Shown: one piece after another, positions 28,872 through 39,416 of the stretch
How the letters are laid out: each line of letters opens with the position of its first letter
Position numbering within the stretch: the first letter of the stretch is position 1
Source: Tritrichomonas musculus
Taxonomy: Eukaryota; Parabasalia; Tritrichomonadida; Tritrichomonadidae
Assembly (NCBI GenBank): GCA_039105265.1
Contig: JAPFFF010000004.1
Coordinates: 5,678,501 to 5,742,500 of the forward strand
Direction: 5' to 3'
DNA length: 64,000 nucleotides
Notes under the pieces: model-generated
Seen by the model: the letters and a program-made list of their open reading frames with translations, nothing else
Told to the model about the DNA's origin: nothing
Databases searched by the model: none
Translations under genes and position numbers: made by a program

Positions 28872-30771
28872 CTGTTAGTAATCTCTTAATCTTAGATAGA
28901 GTAGATAAAAAAATGAAATAAAAATATTTCAGAATTTTAAAATGGATAAATTAAAAGTTCAGTAAGAAACTAACATATTGAAATGATCAAAATAAATAAA
29001 TTAGTACCACACGACTGGGAAATGATGTGAAAAGTTATAAAATAAAACTTTCATAATTCGATGAATAAAGATATTATGAAATTTTAACTTAAATAATTTA
29101 TTATATTTTTGATGGTATAATATTATATTATATTTAAATTGATATGTAGTAAGATAAGTTTAGATATTATAAGAAAAATAGTAATTTCGTTCATTTCACT
29201 TTAGAGAGAAAAATATCGTACAAAACGCCCGGTGTTGAGATATCTTAAACATAACATTGTTATTTGATATTAATAATATGCGTATATATTAAAATGAAAT
29301 TTTATCTATATTGGCCAAGAAATCTATCAAATAAAATTTTAAGTATGTTTGAAATTTTTTAAAAAAGTGAAAAATATAATCATGCTTAAAAGATCCATAC
29401 AAACTAATATGACAAAAGAATATTTTAGATCATTAATTGTTTTCAGACTCATTTAATTTACAAAAAACAGTTGACTAATTAAGATTTATTCTTTTTAATA
29501 CAAAAAAAACATATTTGCCAATAAAAGTTAAAAAGGTACAGATGCATCAAAAGATTAATAAATATTTCTAAAATATCATATTAATATGCAAATATAGATA
29601 TATTACAAATATCACAAATTTGTATATTCATGAAGAAAAAATAATATCAAAATAAAACTATTAAAAAAAATTAAAAAAAAGTTGATTTTAGAAATATATG
29701 AAAATTGTGCTGAAAATTTTTTCGTTTTACATTATTAATATAATAATAAAATATATTTTCTGTTTTAAAATACTATTTATAAATAAATTTCTTCGCTCAA
29801 TTTTATTATATTTAGGAATTTATATTGGAACGCATTTAAAACGCATATAAAATCTATTCAAAATATTATTTTTGAAAGATGTTTTCAAAATTTCTATGAA
29901 TAACATTTGTAAAATATTTCAGCATTATTTTAATTAATTAAAACCTTATAAATCATAAAAATATGTCACTGACTTAAAATAAAAAGTGCTTATTCATATA
30001 ATCAAAAGAAGTTAACTTATAAATGAATTTTTTAATATTTAAAATTGATACTAAAATCCCAAATGGAAAATATATTCATAAAAAATCATTAAATTTATAT
30101 ATGCATAGATATATATCAGAAAAAACTACAAAATAAGGCAATTAGGTTGCAAATCTCGTTTCATTTAATTTGTTAGTTTTTATAATAGGAATTATAATTA
30201 TATTTTTTCATTTTTCTTCCTTAAAAAGCAAAAACTAAAGAATTTATGAAAAATAATTTTGTTTATGCTTCCGAAATGAAATTGATGCCATATTTATTGA
30301 ATTTTGAAAGCTTTTTAATCGTTTTTTCTTATTGAAAAAAAAAATAGATCATCCTTTTTCTAAGAAATAAAAAATTTATAAATCTTAAAATTTTAACATA
30401 AATATATTTACACAATGTTAAAGATAATATGTTAAAATAAAAGGACCGGGCGAAATAGAAAAAAAGTTATAAGCCATTTATTTCATATAATCCAAAAAAA
30501 AAAAAAAATAATATTTTCTATTTTTTTTGTGAAATGCTCCTGATTTAATTTAAAATATCAAGTGAAAAATAATAATCATATGATATTATGAATGATTGTG
30601 CTTATTAGAAATAAAATTTCATAGGTTTTAATGAAATCACATATTATAATGATTACATTATAACTTTCTTTTGGGCGAGTCAAAATTGACAAAAAACTAA
30701 ATTTCTGTTAGTTATCAATTAATTAATCTATAGACAAAAAACTATTAAAAAACTTTCAGCCAATTCTTTTT
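28872..30771. other. Long AT-rich stretch without genes
   Basis: About 1.9 kb between two similar-looking minus-strand ORFs. Roughly four fifths A/T, no ORF of coding character, no RNA gene, and no clean terminal repeats. Short A runs occur near 29650-29690 and 30490-30510. It may be a separate insertion or simply degraded filler. Confidence 0.4.
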
Positions 30772-31146
30772 CTATCTACTCTTCTTAGATGTATATTCGG
30801 CAAGGAATTTCGATAAATACTCTGCCTTGTTCTTATTGTTAGGATCTATTGGAACCAAGTAATAGAAGATAATGTTATCACAGAATCTCTCACTTAATGC
30901 TTTAAGTGGATGGTCGTTGGTAGATCTCTCTGTGTACTTCGTAGTGCTTCCAGCATAATCTATATTGGATATATCGTTCCAGTTAAGTGTTTTCGTAAGA
31001 TTATATAACATTGTCTCTGGCTTTGCATTATTGCGATGTACATACTTTAATGGAATCGTTATGGGATCTGGACTAATATTGTTAAGATCGATTTCTTTCT
31101 TGGTGTGGAAGTCGAGTTCGAGTAATCTTGCTTCTTCACGGCTCAT
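30772..31146 (-). CDS. Unassigned 124-residue protein of the same suspected element
   Basis: Starts at the ATG 31144-31146 (MSREEARLLELDFHTKKEID) and ends YTSKKSR. The middle has TLNWNDISNIDYAGSTTKYT and a hydrophobic strand NIIFYYLVPID. Charged, mixed composition with no repeats; it looks like real coding sequence but matches no family I know. The base composition and word use are like the ORF at 28036-28851 and unlike typical host intergenic DNA. It is followed upstream by the GC-richer hairpin block at 31196-31660, which may hold its promoter. Confidence 0.5.
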   Translation of the reverse strand: MSREEARLLELDFHTKKEIDLNNISPDPITIPLKYVHRNNAKPETMLYNLTKTLNWNDISNIDYAGSTTKYTERSTNDHPLKALSERFCDNIIFYYLVPIDPNNKNKAEYLSKFLAEYTSKKSR

Positions 31147-31195
31147 TGTTTCATTTAAAGTAAAAAAGTTAGATGCGTAGATGACCTTGTGTTAG

Positions 31196-31660
31196 TTTAA
31201 TGCAGTAGTAGGAATAAAAAAGTTATAATAAAATTAGATTCGATAGTTGGACTGTTTACGATAGATGTCATAGTTGGACTGTTTACATCAGATATTGTAG
31301 TAGTATCGTTTACGAGTAATTCACTAGTGACATGCGCTTATATATTTCTATAGTGACATACGCTAATATACTTCGATACTATGTACGGACTTCATGAATA
31401 GAGTTCGTTGGAAGTCATCTCTTACATGTTCCAAATAATACAAAAATAATAGACCTAGCGCGCAGATGCTCCTACGCAAGTGACCATTCGAGGGGTCTTA
31501 TGAAATTAGTTTGACGTAGTTTACATCAATAGCGTGGTCGTTGACGAACTTTGGTGTCGAACTACGTAAATGACTGATCAGAGGTGGGTGATTCACCGCG
31601 TTAAGGATGGGTGGAGCACGTAGTGCGAAACCCTCCTTAACATATCTACTGATGTCCAAA
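31196..31660. other. GC-richer block with many short repeats and hairpins
   Basis: Direct repeats: ATAGTTGGACTGTTTAC twice (near 31240 and 31269) and TAGTGACAT-R-CGCT twice (near 31326 and 31351). Inverted repeats: ACGTAGTT/AACTACGT around 31514-31566, and TTAAGGA/TCCTTAA (about 31600-31640) enclosing GCAC-GTA-GTGC. No ORF. Clearly richer in G and C than the DNA on either side. It ends right at the 21 bp inverted repeat. It could be the terminal control region of a mobile element, or a structured RNA. Confidence 0.55.
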
Positions 31661-31674
31661 AATGAAGGCCTATA
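31654..31674 (-). repeat. 21 bp inverted repeat, right copy
   Basis: Exact reverse complement of 22905-22925. It marks a sharp change from the GC-richer block to plain AT-rich DNA, which supports its being an element boundary. Confidence 0.7.
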
Positions 31675-33400
31675 AAAAATTGTGAGATTCTTAAAAAAAA
31701 CAAATTACTTACTTGTTATTTTCATTAAAATGAAAGAAATTGAAAGAAATTCGCAGAGATCTTACAAAAAGTTTTTTAAATTGACCTTGAAAATTGACCA
31801 AAAAAGGCGCCTTTTATTATTGTTTTATTTGCTTATTGGCAAGAGCGATCTTGGAATATTTGCTGATTCAAAACAGCTCACTAAAGATGATAATGTTTTA
31901 AAAAAGATGATTTTCAGATGGTTATTGAAGATGATGAGTTACAAACGACGATTGAAGATAATAGCAACTACAGATGACGAATTGAAGATGATGGCGAACC
32001 GTGGAAGACAATTGAAGATGATGGCAACTACAAATGACGAGTTAAAGATAATAATAAACTACAGATAACGAAATACAAATAATTATTCTTCTTCTATAAC
32101 TATTCATCTGTAATCCAATTGAATTATCATATAGATTATTAAAATTTTTGAAAAATTGCTTTTTTGATAAACAATATCTTTTTAAATTCCTTATTAACTT
32201 TGTATTTATTTAAATTTTATCTTTTTAAACTTAACCAAAATGTAATTGCTTAAAAAAAAAAATCTATAGATAAATGGTCTTATATGTATTAAAAAGTTAT
32301 TATTTTGAGAGTAAAATTGGTCTTATATTGTTTTCTTATTTCCTATTCGGGCAGTTTTTCAGGAAAAAAATTATTTTTCTTATATGATAATTAAGAAACA
32401 AGAATATATATGAATATACACCACTTTACTTTTTTGAAGTAGAATACAAAAGACAACCAAATATATATCCCAACAGAAACGATTTAAGACACTTATTTTT
32501 GAATGACCTCCAATAGGTGTATACCTTAGAGTAGCACTAATGAAGTGCAGCGGAATAAAACGTTGTAAATTAGGGAAAACACTTTGTTTACCAAATCCTT
32601 CTACTATAATTTTTTTTGTTTAACGTAAAAAAATGTTAGTCATCACATTAATTTCTTGATTTTGAAAAGATAATTACGCAGGCAAAGTATGTTAAACAGA
32701 ATTGTATTCATGCTACCATATTTTGAGGTACTTTCATTTGAAGCCTACTACATATTCCATTACTTTTCTTATTATTTATTCTTTTTTAAACTCTACTATT
32801 TATTCTATTACAAATCTTGCTTTTTATTCAACACTTATCCAAGCATTCATTCGAATACTTATTCTACCTCTATTCTTGCAGCTTTTCTTACAACTTATAT
32901 TACTACCCATTCTGTTACTTTTCTTATCATTATATTACTATGTATTCTACATTTATCTTACTACTTGAGGTAATTAAAGGTGTTTTAAGGTAATTTCCTT
33001 TATATTGATTTTCATTGTACTCAAATCTCCTGTATTATTTTAGTTGAATATGCTGACAGTCAATTAATTTCTTTCATCATTGTATAATTTCTTCAATAAA
33101 AGTTAATGAGCAAATGACTTTTTAAGGAATTTGAGACAATTTTTGACGTTTTTATTAGTATCAGATGTAGAAAATCTTTATTTTTAACACAACACAATTA
33201 TTTACAGCTATTTTGGCATGTTTTATTGGCTGATTTTCTAACATAATTCTCTTCACTGCTTTTTTGTTTTTCAAATATCATACATTTGCGACCTAAAAAT
33301 TACTTATTTAATTATTTTATTTAGTTATATAATATTACAAACCATTAGTTCTGATGATTTTACTTTTTTTAATTTTATTATCTCCCCTATGATTAAACCA
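31675..33400. other. Intergenic stretch with low-complexity GATGA-type repeats
   Basis: About 1.7 kb. At 31900-32070 imperfect repeats of a GAAGATGATGGCAACTACA-like unit occur; a 129-codon ORF across them starts at GTG and is not convincing. At 32690-32970 T-rich repeats of TATTCTATTAC-like words give spurious ORFs in two frames. No RNA gene seen. Confidence 0.45.
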
Positions 33401-33648
33401 TTAAGGTACAAATCCAGTACGCTATTTTTTGAATAGGAGAACGTTTATTATTTGAATAGTTCCATGTCTCTGAAAAAGTTTAAATTGACTATGTTTGTTT
33501 TTGACACATATTTGACAATTTAAATAAACTTTATGACATGTTATATGAAATGGATGAAAATAATCGTTTTTTATTTAACATGTCATCTTATTCTTTGAGA
33601 ATGTCAAAAAAAATTGCGGTTACTAAACGTACTGGATTTGTACCTTAA
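33401..33648. mobile_element. TTAA-flanked MITE (248 bp)
   Basis: Left end TTAAGGTACAAATCCAGTAC G at 33401-33421 is matched base for base, inverted, at 33628-33648. If TTAA is the duplicated target, the body is 33405-33644 (240 bp) with 17 bp perfect terminal repeats, as in piggyBac-type non-autonomous elements; a TA target is the alternative. No ORF. It lies 76 bp before the GPN3 start codon, so it forms part of the promoter region. Confidence 0.85.
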
Positions 33649-33701
33649 ATTTATTAGAGTATTTTTATTGATTCTGTCTGACTTTTTTATTATATCACAT
33701 G

Positions 33702-33706
33702 TCATT
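33702..33706 (+). promoter_or_regulatory. Inr match (TCATT)
   Basis: TCATT, fitting TCA+1YW, lies about 20 nt before the GPN3 ATG and outside the MITE. Confidence 0.45.
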
Positions 33707-33724
33707 TAAAATATTATTTTTTAA

Positions 33725-34555
33725 ATGAGTCTCGCTAGATTTGCTCAAATAATAATGGGTCCCGCTGGATCTGGTAAATCTACTTTCATTCGTAGGCTTA
33801 TGGAGCATTTTGAAGTCACAAAGCGTATTGTTCACGCTGTAAATCTTGATCCCGCTGCAGACGAGCTCTGCTATCCTGCTACAATCGATATACGCGATGC
33901 TGTCAACGTCAAGGAATATATGAATGAATATGGTTATGGTCCAAATGGAGCATTAATTCACTGTATGGAAACAGTTGTTGAAGATTTCGATTGGTTCGAT
34001 GAATCGATTGGAGAACATGATGGCGATTATTTGTTAATTGATCTTCCAGGTCAAATTGAGCTTTTTTCTCATTTAAATATTTTACCTCGTTTATTTTCAA
34101 ACCTCGAAAGAAAAGGTTATCATTTATGTTCAGTTTTTCTATTAGATTCCCAATTTATGATTGATCCATCCAAATTTCTAAGCGGTTGCCTTGTAGCTAT
34201 ATCAGCCATGACTATGCTAGAAATGCCGCACATAAACTTACTTTCGAAATGTGATCTTTTAACGGAAGAACAAAAAGATTCTTTAGATGAATTTTGTGAT
34301 ATGGATCTCAGCTTATTGGCTGGAGCAGTTGGTTCAAAAAACAAGAAAATTCGAAATCTAACTTCCAAAATTTGTGATCTTATACAGCAATTTAACATGA
34401 TACAGTTTATTCCATTTGATCCAACGGATCCTGATACAGTTGTTCAAACAGTAGGTGAAATCGATTTGATCTTGAACTACTATGAAAATGCTGACTTTAT
34501 GGATGAAGATGTTGATTTAAATGGAGATCGAGATGTAGAACAAAATGATGAATAA
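33725..34555 (+). CDS. GPN3: GPN-loop GTPase 3
   Basis: 276 residues. The Walker A loop is GPAGSGKS (12-19). The family-defining Gly-Pro-Asn loop is at 72-74 (YGPNGAL). DLPGQIELF (106 on) is the switch/G3 motif and LLSKCDLL the base-specificity motif. VNLDPAADE follows the first helix as in all GPN proteins. The stretch LDSQFMIDPSKFLSGCLVAI with SAMTMLEMPHIN matches GPN3 better than GPN1 or GPN2. Known role: with GPN1 it helps assemble RNA polymerase II and import it into the nucleus. It has an acidic C-terminal tail. A 20 nt leader with an Inr match precedes it, and a MITE sits just upstream. Confidence 0.93.
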   Translation: MSLARFAQIIMGPAGSGKSTFIRRLMEHFEVTKRIVHAVNLDPAADELCYPATIDIRDAVNVKEYMNEYGYGPNGALIHCMETVVEDFDWFDESIGEHDGDYLLIDLPGQIELFSHLNILPRLFSNLERKGYHLCSVFLLDSQFMIDPSKFLSGCLVAISAMTMLEMPHINLLSKCDLLTEEQKDSLDEFCDMDLSLLAGAVGSKNKKIRNLTSKICDLIQQFNMIQFIPFDPTDPDTVVQTVGEIDLILNYYENADFMDEDVDLNGDRDVEQNDE

Positions 34556-34780
34556 TCTTTTTATATCGTTGTATACTTAATTGTTATTAAATTTATATAT
34601 TAGAATAATATTAAATAAAAATATAATAGAATCAAGATCTTGATTTTAAAAATGTTTTCAATATAATAAAATATGAGTATTTTTTTGTTTTTGCCGATCT
34701 TATGAAATTTCATTGATTATTTAAATAATTGAGAGTACTTTTTCTATGATAACTCAATTTTATTAAAAAAACGAAAAATC

Positions 34781-34785
34781 TCATA
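34781..34785 (+). promoter_or_regulatory. Inr match (TCATA)
   Basis: TCATA fits TCA+1YW and lies 5-9 nt before the ATG of the kinase at 34790, giving a leader of about 7 nt. Confidence 0.5.
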
Positions 34786-34789
34786 CACT

Positions 34790-37700
34790 ATGTTTTCGAA
34801 ATCAGCAACAAACGTGTATTCAGACAAATCAAAATCATACGAAAGGTTTAAAACTGATGCGAGTCTTTATAAAGTTTGTTGTCATATCAATGTAAATAAA
34901 GATGGAAAATATGGTACTGTTTATGCTGTTAGAGATAAGTATGCCAAAATATATGCAGCTAAAGTTATGAATTTTTCAAGTGAAAATGAAAGTAACAAAA
35001 AAGATTTTTTATCAAATGAATTGCAAAATTTAATTGAATGTCAAAACCCAACAGTTGTTAAACTCCATGGTTATTCCGAAAAAGACTTCGATAATTATAA
35101 CAAGTACGTTCTTTTTATGGAATATGCAAAAAATGGAACACTTTCCGATTATATTAAAGAAATAGATTCAAGTATCAATTACAATGATAATACCATACGC
35201 CAAATTATTCTCGTTGGTATTGTATATGGCATGATGTATATACATAAGAAAGGAATTATTCATTTTGATCTTAAGCCAGATAATATTTTGCTTGATGAAA
35301 ATTTTTACCCTTTAATATCTGATTTTGGTATTTCAGAGCGTAATGAGCCTGGTAAAAAGATTAAATTTCTTCGCGGAACGCCTATATATATGGCCCATGA
35401 AGCTATAAACGCCGAAGAAGATAATATTGATTATTATGAAAAAGCGGACGTTTATTCTTTTGGAATTTTGATGTTTGAATTTTTGACAAAATCTCATCCT
35501 TATCCGGATTATACGCATAAAACAACGGTAGCATTTCAAAAATCAGTTATATTGGATAAAATAAGGCCTACTTTTGTAACAGAAGTCAAAGAATCATTAA
35601 AAGAATTAATTGAAAAATGTTGGTCAGAAAATCCAAATGACAGACCAACTTTTGATGAACTTTTTGATAAGCTATCAGGAAATGAAGATGAAGGAAAGTA
35701 TTTTTTAGATAATGTTGATGTTGATGAGCTTAATTTTTACATTAAAAAAATTACAGGGAAAATTCAAAAAGGTGAAAAAAATTCATCTGATTTTGGTCCA
35801 GGTAAAAGTTGTTATGATTTACGAAGAAAAGTTAAAAATATTGAATCAGATGGCTTTAATGATGATGATGATAAAAATTATGATAATTTGAAGAAGCAAT
35901 TTGATTTAATTAAAGTTGAAAATGATCATTTGAATGATTTTATTTCTACAATTCAAACTGAAAAGAATCAATTGAAAACTCAACTTGAAGAACTAAATAA
36001 AAATTATATTGATTTGAAAAAAGAAAAATCTGACGATCTCAAAAGATTCAAGCAAGAAACAGACTCTTTGAATGATCGAATTCTTGACTATGAAGAAAAA
36101 TTGAATGAAATTGACGAACTTGAAGAACAAATTAGAGATTTGAATAATAGAAACATTGAACTTGATAATGAAAACAAAAATATTCATGAATTGAATGATG
36201 CAAGCGAAAATAGAATCAATTTTCTCGAAGAAGAAAATCAAAGATTATCAAATCAAATTCATATTCTTGAAAGTCAAATTACAACTTTACAACAAGAAAA
36301 AAATAATCAAATTGAACGAAATAGAGAATTAACTAGAATGAATGTAAACAAAGCAAATCAAATAAACGAATTAAACGAACAGAATCGAAATTTGATTGCA
36401 ATGGATGAAATCAAAACAAATCGAATTAACGAATTAAACGAACAAAATCAAAATTTGAATAGATTGAATGAAAATAATAACAATCGAATAAATAAACTTG
36501 AAAGAGCAAATTCAAATTTAATTAATCAAAAAATTGTTAGTTTGGTGGTTGAAAACCGTCAATTAATGCAACAACAAAATCAATTAAAAAGTGAAATTGA
36601 AAAAGTAAACAATGAAAATCAATTATTATTAAAGAAAACAAAAACAAAAATTATTATGAAAGATAAAAATGAAAAGAAACAGAAAAATTCCGAAAATAAA
36701 GTTGATTTATATAAGAATGTTTTTGGAATTGGCTTTAATTCTCTCAATGTTAAAATGCAACAACTTTTCATTTCAGAAATTCTTAATAAATCTGATTATT
36801 CAAATTTGAATCCATCTTTAATAAACCTCAACAATCTTCTTCTTTATTTTTTGAAATTTAGAGAAGCACAGACAGCGAGTAATTATTTAAATATATTAAC
36901 AGAAGATGAAAACGAACTTTCACTTGAAATAATAGCAAAAAATAAAGACTTGAATCGAATTCGAATTCTTTATGAAGCAACTGAAACTTTATATAATAAT
37001 AATTCATTGAATTCACCTGATTTTTTAGATTTATTATCTAAATTTGATGGTGTTATAATTGAAATCAAATATCCATCGAATTTATATTTGAATATTTACA
37101 ACCTTGTCATTTCAGAAATAAAAAATTCAAATATTTCAATTTTCATTTCAGACCAAAATGAAACTGATTTGAATTTCCGAGATAATAAAATTATTAATTA
37201 TATCAAGCTTGATTCATCAATATTGTCAATAAAAGGTCTTGATAATGGTTGTGGTGGATCTTTTTATGCGTGCTCGTCATTGAAAAAAGTTGTTATTCCT
37301 TCGTCAGTTCATTCAATTGGTTCTTATGCTTTTGCTGAATGTTCATCTTTAATTGAGGTTAAAATTCCATCTTCTGTGACTGTTATCAAGTCGCATGCTT
37401 TTGAAGGATGTTCATCATTGATTAATGTAAAAATTCTTAATTACGTCGTTTCAATTGGTGAGTTTGCTTTTTATAAATGCGCTTCTTTAGTTTCGATTTC
37501 AATTTCAACAAAAATGAATTCAATTGAAACTAAAACTTTTTGTGATTGTGAATCACTTCAAGAAATTATTATTCCTGCTACAATTACTTCAATAGGTAAA
37601 GGTGCTTTTGCTAATTGTTCATCTCTGCATAAAATTAAGTTTTTTTCACCAAATTTATTAAACAAAGATAAAAAATTGAAAATTAAAAAAAATGCTTTCA

Positions 37701-37942
37701 AAAAATGTGTCAATTTAAAAAAATTGTTGTTGCCTTCTCATCTTGAATACTTGGATATAGGCGCCTTTAAAAAGTGCTCATCATTGGAAGAAATGAAAAT
37801 TCTTTCAAAATTTGTTACTTTTGGTAGAAACGCCTTTCTCGACTGTCCTCTCAATTCAGTCGCTATTTATTCTGAAATTGAAAAAAAGTTTAAGAGAAAG
37901 GAACTCGGGATTCGTAAAGATCCAGCAATGTTTGTAACTTAA
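34790..37942 (+). CDS. TKL-type kinase with coiled coil and LRR_5 (BspA-like) repeats
   Basis: 1050 residues. The kinase covers about 28-295: glycine loop GKYGTV, Lys58 in YAAKVM, then HFDLKPDNILL (158 on), DFG 178-180, GTPIYMAHE and KCWSENPNDRP. Two departures are clear: HRD is HFD (no Arg) and APE is AHE. The catalytic Asp160 and DFG Asp178 remain, so activity is plausible, but control by activation-loop phosphorylation through the HRD Arg is not expected. Residues about 360-625 form a long Asn/Glu/Gln-rich coiled coil. Residues about 820-1030 hold LRR_5 repeats such as SVHSIGSYAFAECSSLIEVK and KGAFANCSSLHKIKF, the BspA-like type greatly expanded in trichomonads. The layout suggests a scaffolded signalling kinase; the partner is unknown. 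Confidence 0.88.
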   Translation: MFSKSATNVYSDKSKSYERFKTDASLYKVCCHINVNKDGKYGTVYAVRDKYAKIYAAKVMNFSSENESNKKDFLSNELQNLIECQNPTVVKLHGYSEKDFDNYNKYVLFMEYAKNGTLSDYIKEIDSSINYNDNTIRQIILVGIVYGMMYIHKKGIIHFDLKPDNILLDENFYPLISDFGISERNEPGKKIKFLRGTPIYMAHEAINAEEDNIDYYEKADVYSFGILMFEFLTKSHPYPDYTHKTTVAFQKSVILDKIRPTFVTEVKESLKELIEKCWSENPNDRPTFDELFDKLSGNEDEGKYFLDNVDVDELNFYIKKITGKIQKGEKNSSDFGPGKSCYDLRRKVKNIESDGFNDDDDKNYDNLKKQFDLIKVENDHLNDFISTIQTEKNQLKTQLEELNKNYIDLKKEKSDDLKRFKQETDSLNDRILDYEEKLNEIDELEEQIRDLNNRNIELDNENKNIHELNDASENRINFLEEENQRLSNQIHILESQITTLQQEKNNQIERNRELTRMNVNKANQINELNEQNRNLIAMDEIKTNRINELNEQNQNLNRLNENNNNRINKLERANSNLINQKIVSLVVENRQLMQQQNQLKSEIEKVNNENQLLLKKTKTKIIMKDKNEKKQKNSENKVDLYKNVFGIGFNSLNVKMQQLFISEILNKSDYSNLNPSLINLNNLLLYFLKFREAQTASNYLNILTEDENELSLEIIAKNKDLNRIRILYEATETLYNNNSLNSPDFLDLLSKFDGVIIEIKYPSNLYLNIYNLVISEIKNSNISIFISDQNETDLNFRDNKIINYIKLDSSILSIKGLDNGCGGSFYACSSLKKVVIPSSVHSIGSYAFAECSSLIEVKIPSSVTVIKSHAFEGCSSLINVKILNYVVSIGEFAFYKCASLVSISISTKMNSIETKTFCDCESLQEIIIPATITSIGKGAFANCSSLHKIKFFSPNLLNKDKKLKIKKNAFKKCVNLKKLLLPSHLEYLDIGAFKKCSSLEEMKILSKFVTFGRNAFLDCPLNSVAIYSEIEKKFKRKELGIRKDPAMFVT

Positions 37943-38328
37943 TTCATATTTTTGTTATTAAAAATAGATATTATAAATTATATTAATATTTCTTTTTAAT
38001 ATATATATCAACCTAAAAAGAGAATTGTTGGTAGCAAATGGAAATTTTATTCATGATAATAATTATTTATTATTTTGTTAAGCGAATATTTTTAATAAAA
38101 AGAAGGATATGGTTGGTTATTATTCCGCGATATGATATAAATAAAATAAAATTAGAATGTCTTTGGATAGATCTTCTAAATTTGATTTATATGTAAGTAA
38201 TATTGTGTTATAATGCGTAAGCAAACATTAAAATTGATAATGGTGCTCTGATATTTTCAAAAAAAAAAAAAAAATAGGCGGGGTTTGGTATTATAAATAA
38301 AATGCACTATCTAAAATGATAAAATCAG
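37943..38328. other. Intergenic gap with poly-A
   Basis: About 385 bases between two convergent genes, with an A run near 38261-38275. Nothing else seen. Confidence 0.45.
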
Positions 38329-39141
38329 TTATAGAGTTTCTTTCTCTTCTTCTTGGTCATCATCTGAAGTGAGTTTAGGTAAATTGAGCGCTGCTTGATA
38401 TCTCACATATGATAAGTGATCAAAAACTTGGCCATTTGCTCTTAAGATAATTGATAAATGATTATTGGTTGTTAAAATCGGAAGAACATGCGGTGTATTT
38501 AAAAAAGAAGAAGCAACATCATTGGTATCCCCAATTAAAAGATGAAGAAGAGTAGGACATTGATATGAATATGAAAGCGTGAATAACTCATCAAGTAAAT
38601 GATAAAAGTGTTTTTGATCAGACTGATCTATTTGAAATTGTTCAATTGATTGAATATATTTGTTTTCTTCATCTTCTAATCCTTGACAAATTGATGCGAT
38701 ATACCCATAAATCGGTAAAATTATAGAAGACGGCATGATAAATTGTTTTTTTACTTTTTCTAAAGAAACTGTTAATTTATCATATTCTTTGTTTTTAATT
38801 AGATATGCCAGAATACGATATTGAAGGCTGATAGAAATGTTTCTTAATGCGTGATGAACAGTAGTTTCAATATTATTTTTTTCTTCACTTGCGATTTGTA
38901 TGGCTTCAAAAGGGTGGCTAGCAATTGATGTTATATCTGCAACTTCACCTGGAGGTTTTCGAAGTCTGATTTCATTTTGATCAACAGGTTCTGAAGAAAA
39001 ATAAGATTCTGCAAAATCTCGGAAATGCGTGGCTTGTTTATAAGAAATTGTCTTGGTTTGAGGTGGTCGAATAGCACCTTTAGGCTTTGTGAAAACTGGA
39101 TGATTCCAGAATTTATATGAATTTCGGAGTTGATTTATCAT
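38329..39141 (-). CDS. Helical protein of unknown function
   Basis: 270 residues from an ATG at 39139-39141. The first 70 residues are polar with Pro-rich PKGAIRPPQTKTISY. The rest looks all-helical (HHALRNISISLQYRILAYLI, KEYDKLTVSLEKVKKQF and HLLDELFTLSYSYQCPTLLH), perhaps a TPR-like or other repeat solenoid. The tail is acidic (TSDDDQEEEKETL). No signal peptide or membrane segment. No family recognised. TCAGTAT occurs just upstream, and the same word lies before the Sel1 kinase gene, which is on the same strand about 275 bp upstream of this start. Confidence 0.65.
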   Translation of the reverse strand: MINQLRNSYKFWNHPVFTKPKGAIRPPQTKTISYKQATHFRDFAESYFSSEPVDQNEIRLRKPPGEVADITSIASHPFEAIQIASEEKNNIETTVHHALRNISISLQYRILAYLIKNKEYDKLTVSLEKVKKQFIMPSSIILPIYGYIASICQGLEDEENKYIQSIEQFQIDQSDQKHFYHLLDELFTLSYSYQCPTLLHLLIGDTNDVASSFLNTPHVLPILTTNNHLSIILRANGQVFDHLSYVRYQAALNLPKLTSDDDQEEEKETL

Positions 39142-39416
39142 TTTGAATACTGAATAAATAAGATAAATTTTACTAATATCCTGAGAAAAAAAAGTAATTA
39201 TATGAACTAAGCAATAAATTTTAAGATAAAAATAGTTATATATTCTAAAAAATTAAATAATAATATGTTAAATTTGTAATTCTTTTTTCAACACATAATC
39301 AAATTGAAAACATAAAAAAATGATGATGAACTTTTCAAGGTGAACAAATAAATAAATAACAATTAAAACAGCATTAAGATTTAAACAAAAATTTTAATTA
39401 AATACAAGTATTCCGA

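Noticed and set aside
31682-32068. 129-codon plus-strand ORF
   Set aside because: Starts at GTG and runs through imperfect GATGA-type repeats; no protein character.
32530-32560. Possible hammerhead-like core near CACTAATGAAGTG
   Set aside because: Lacks CTGATGA and the GAAA partner; only a small hairpin.
32689-32973. Two overlapping Tyr/Leu/Phe-rich ORFs
   Set aside because: Arise from T-rich TATTCTATTAC-like repeats; both frames open for the same reason.
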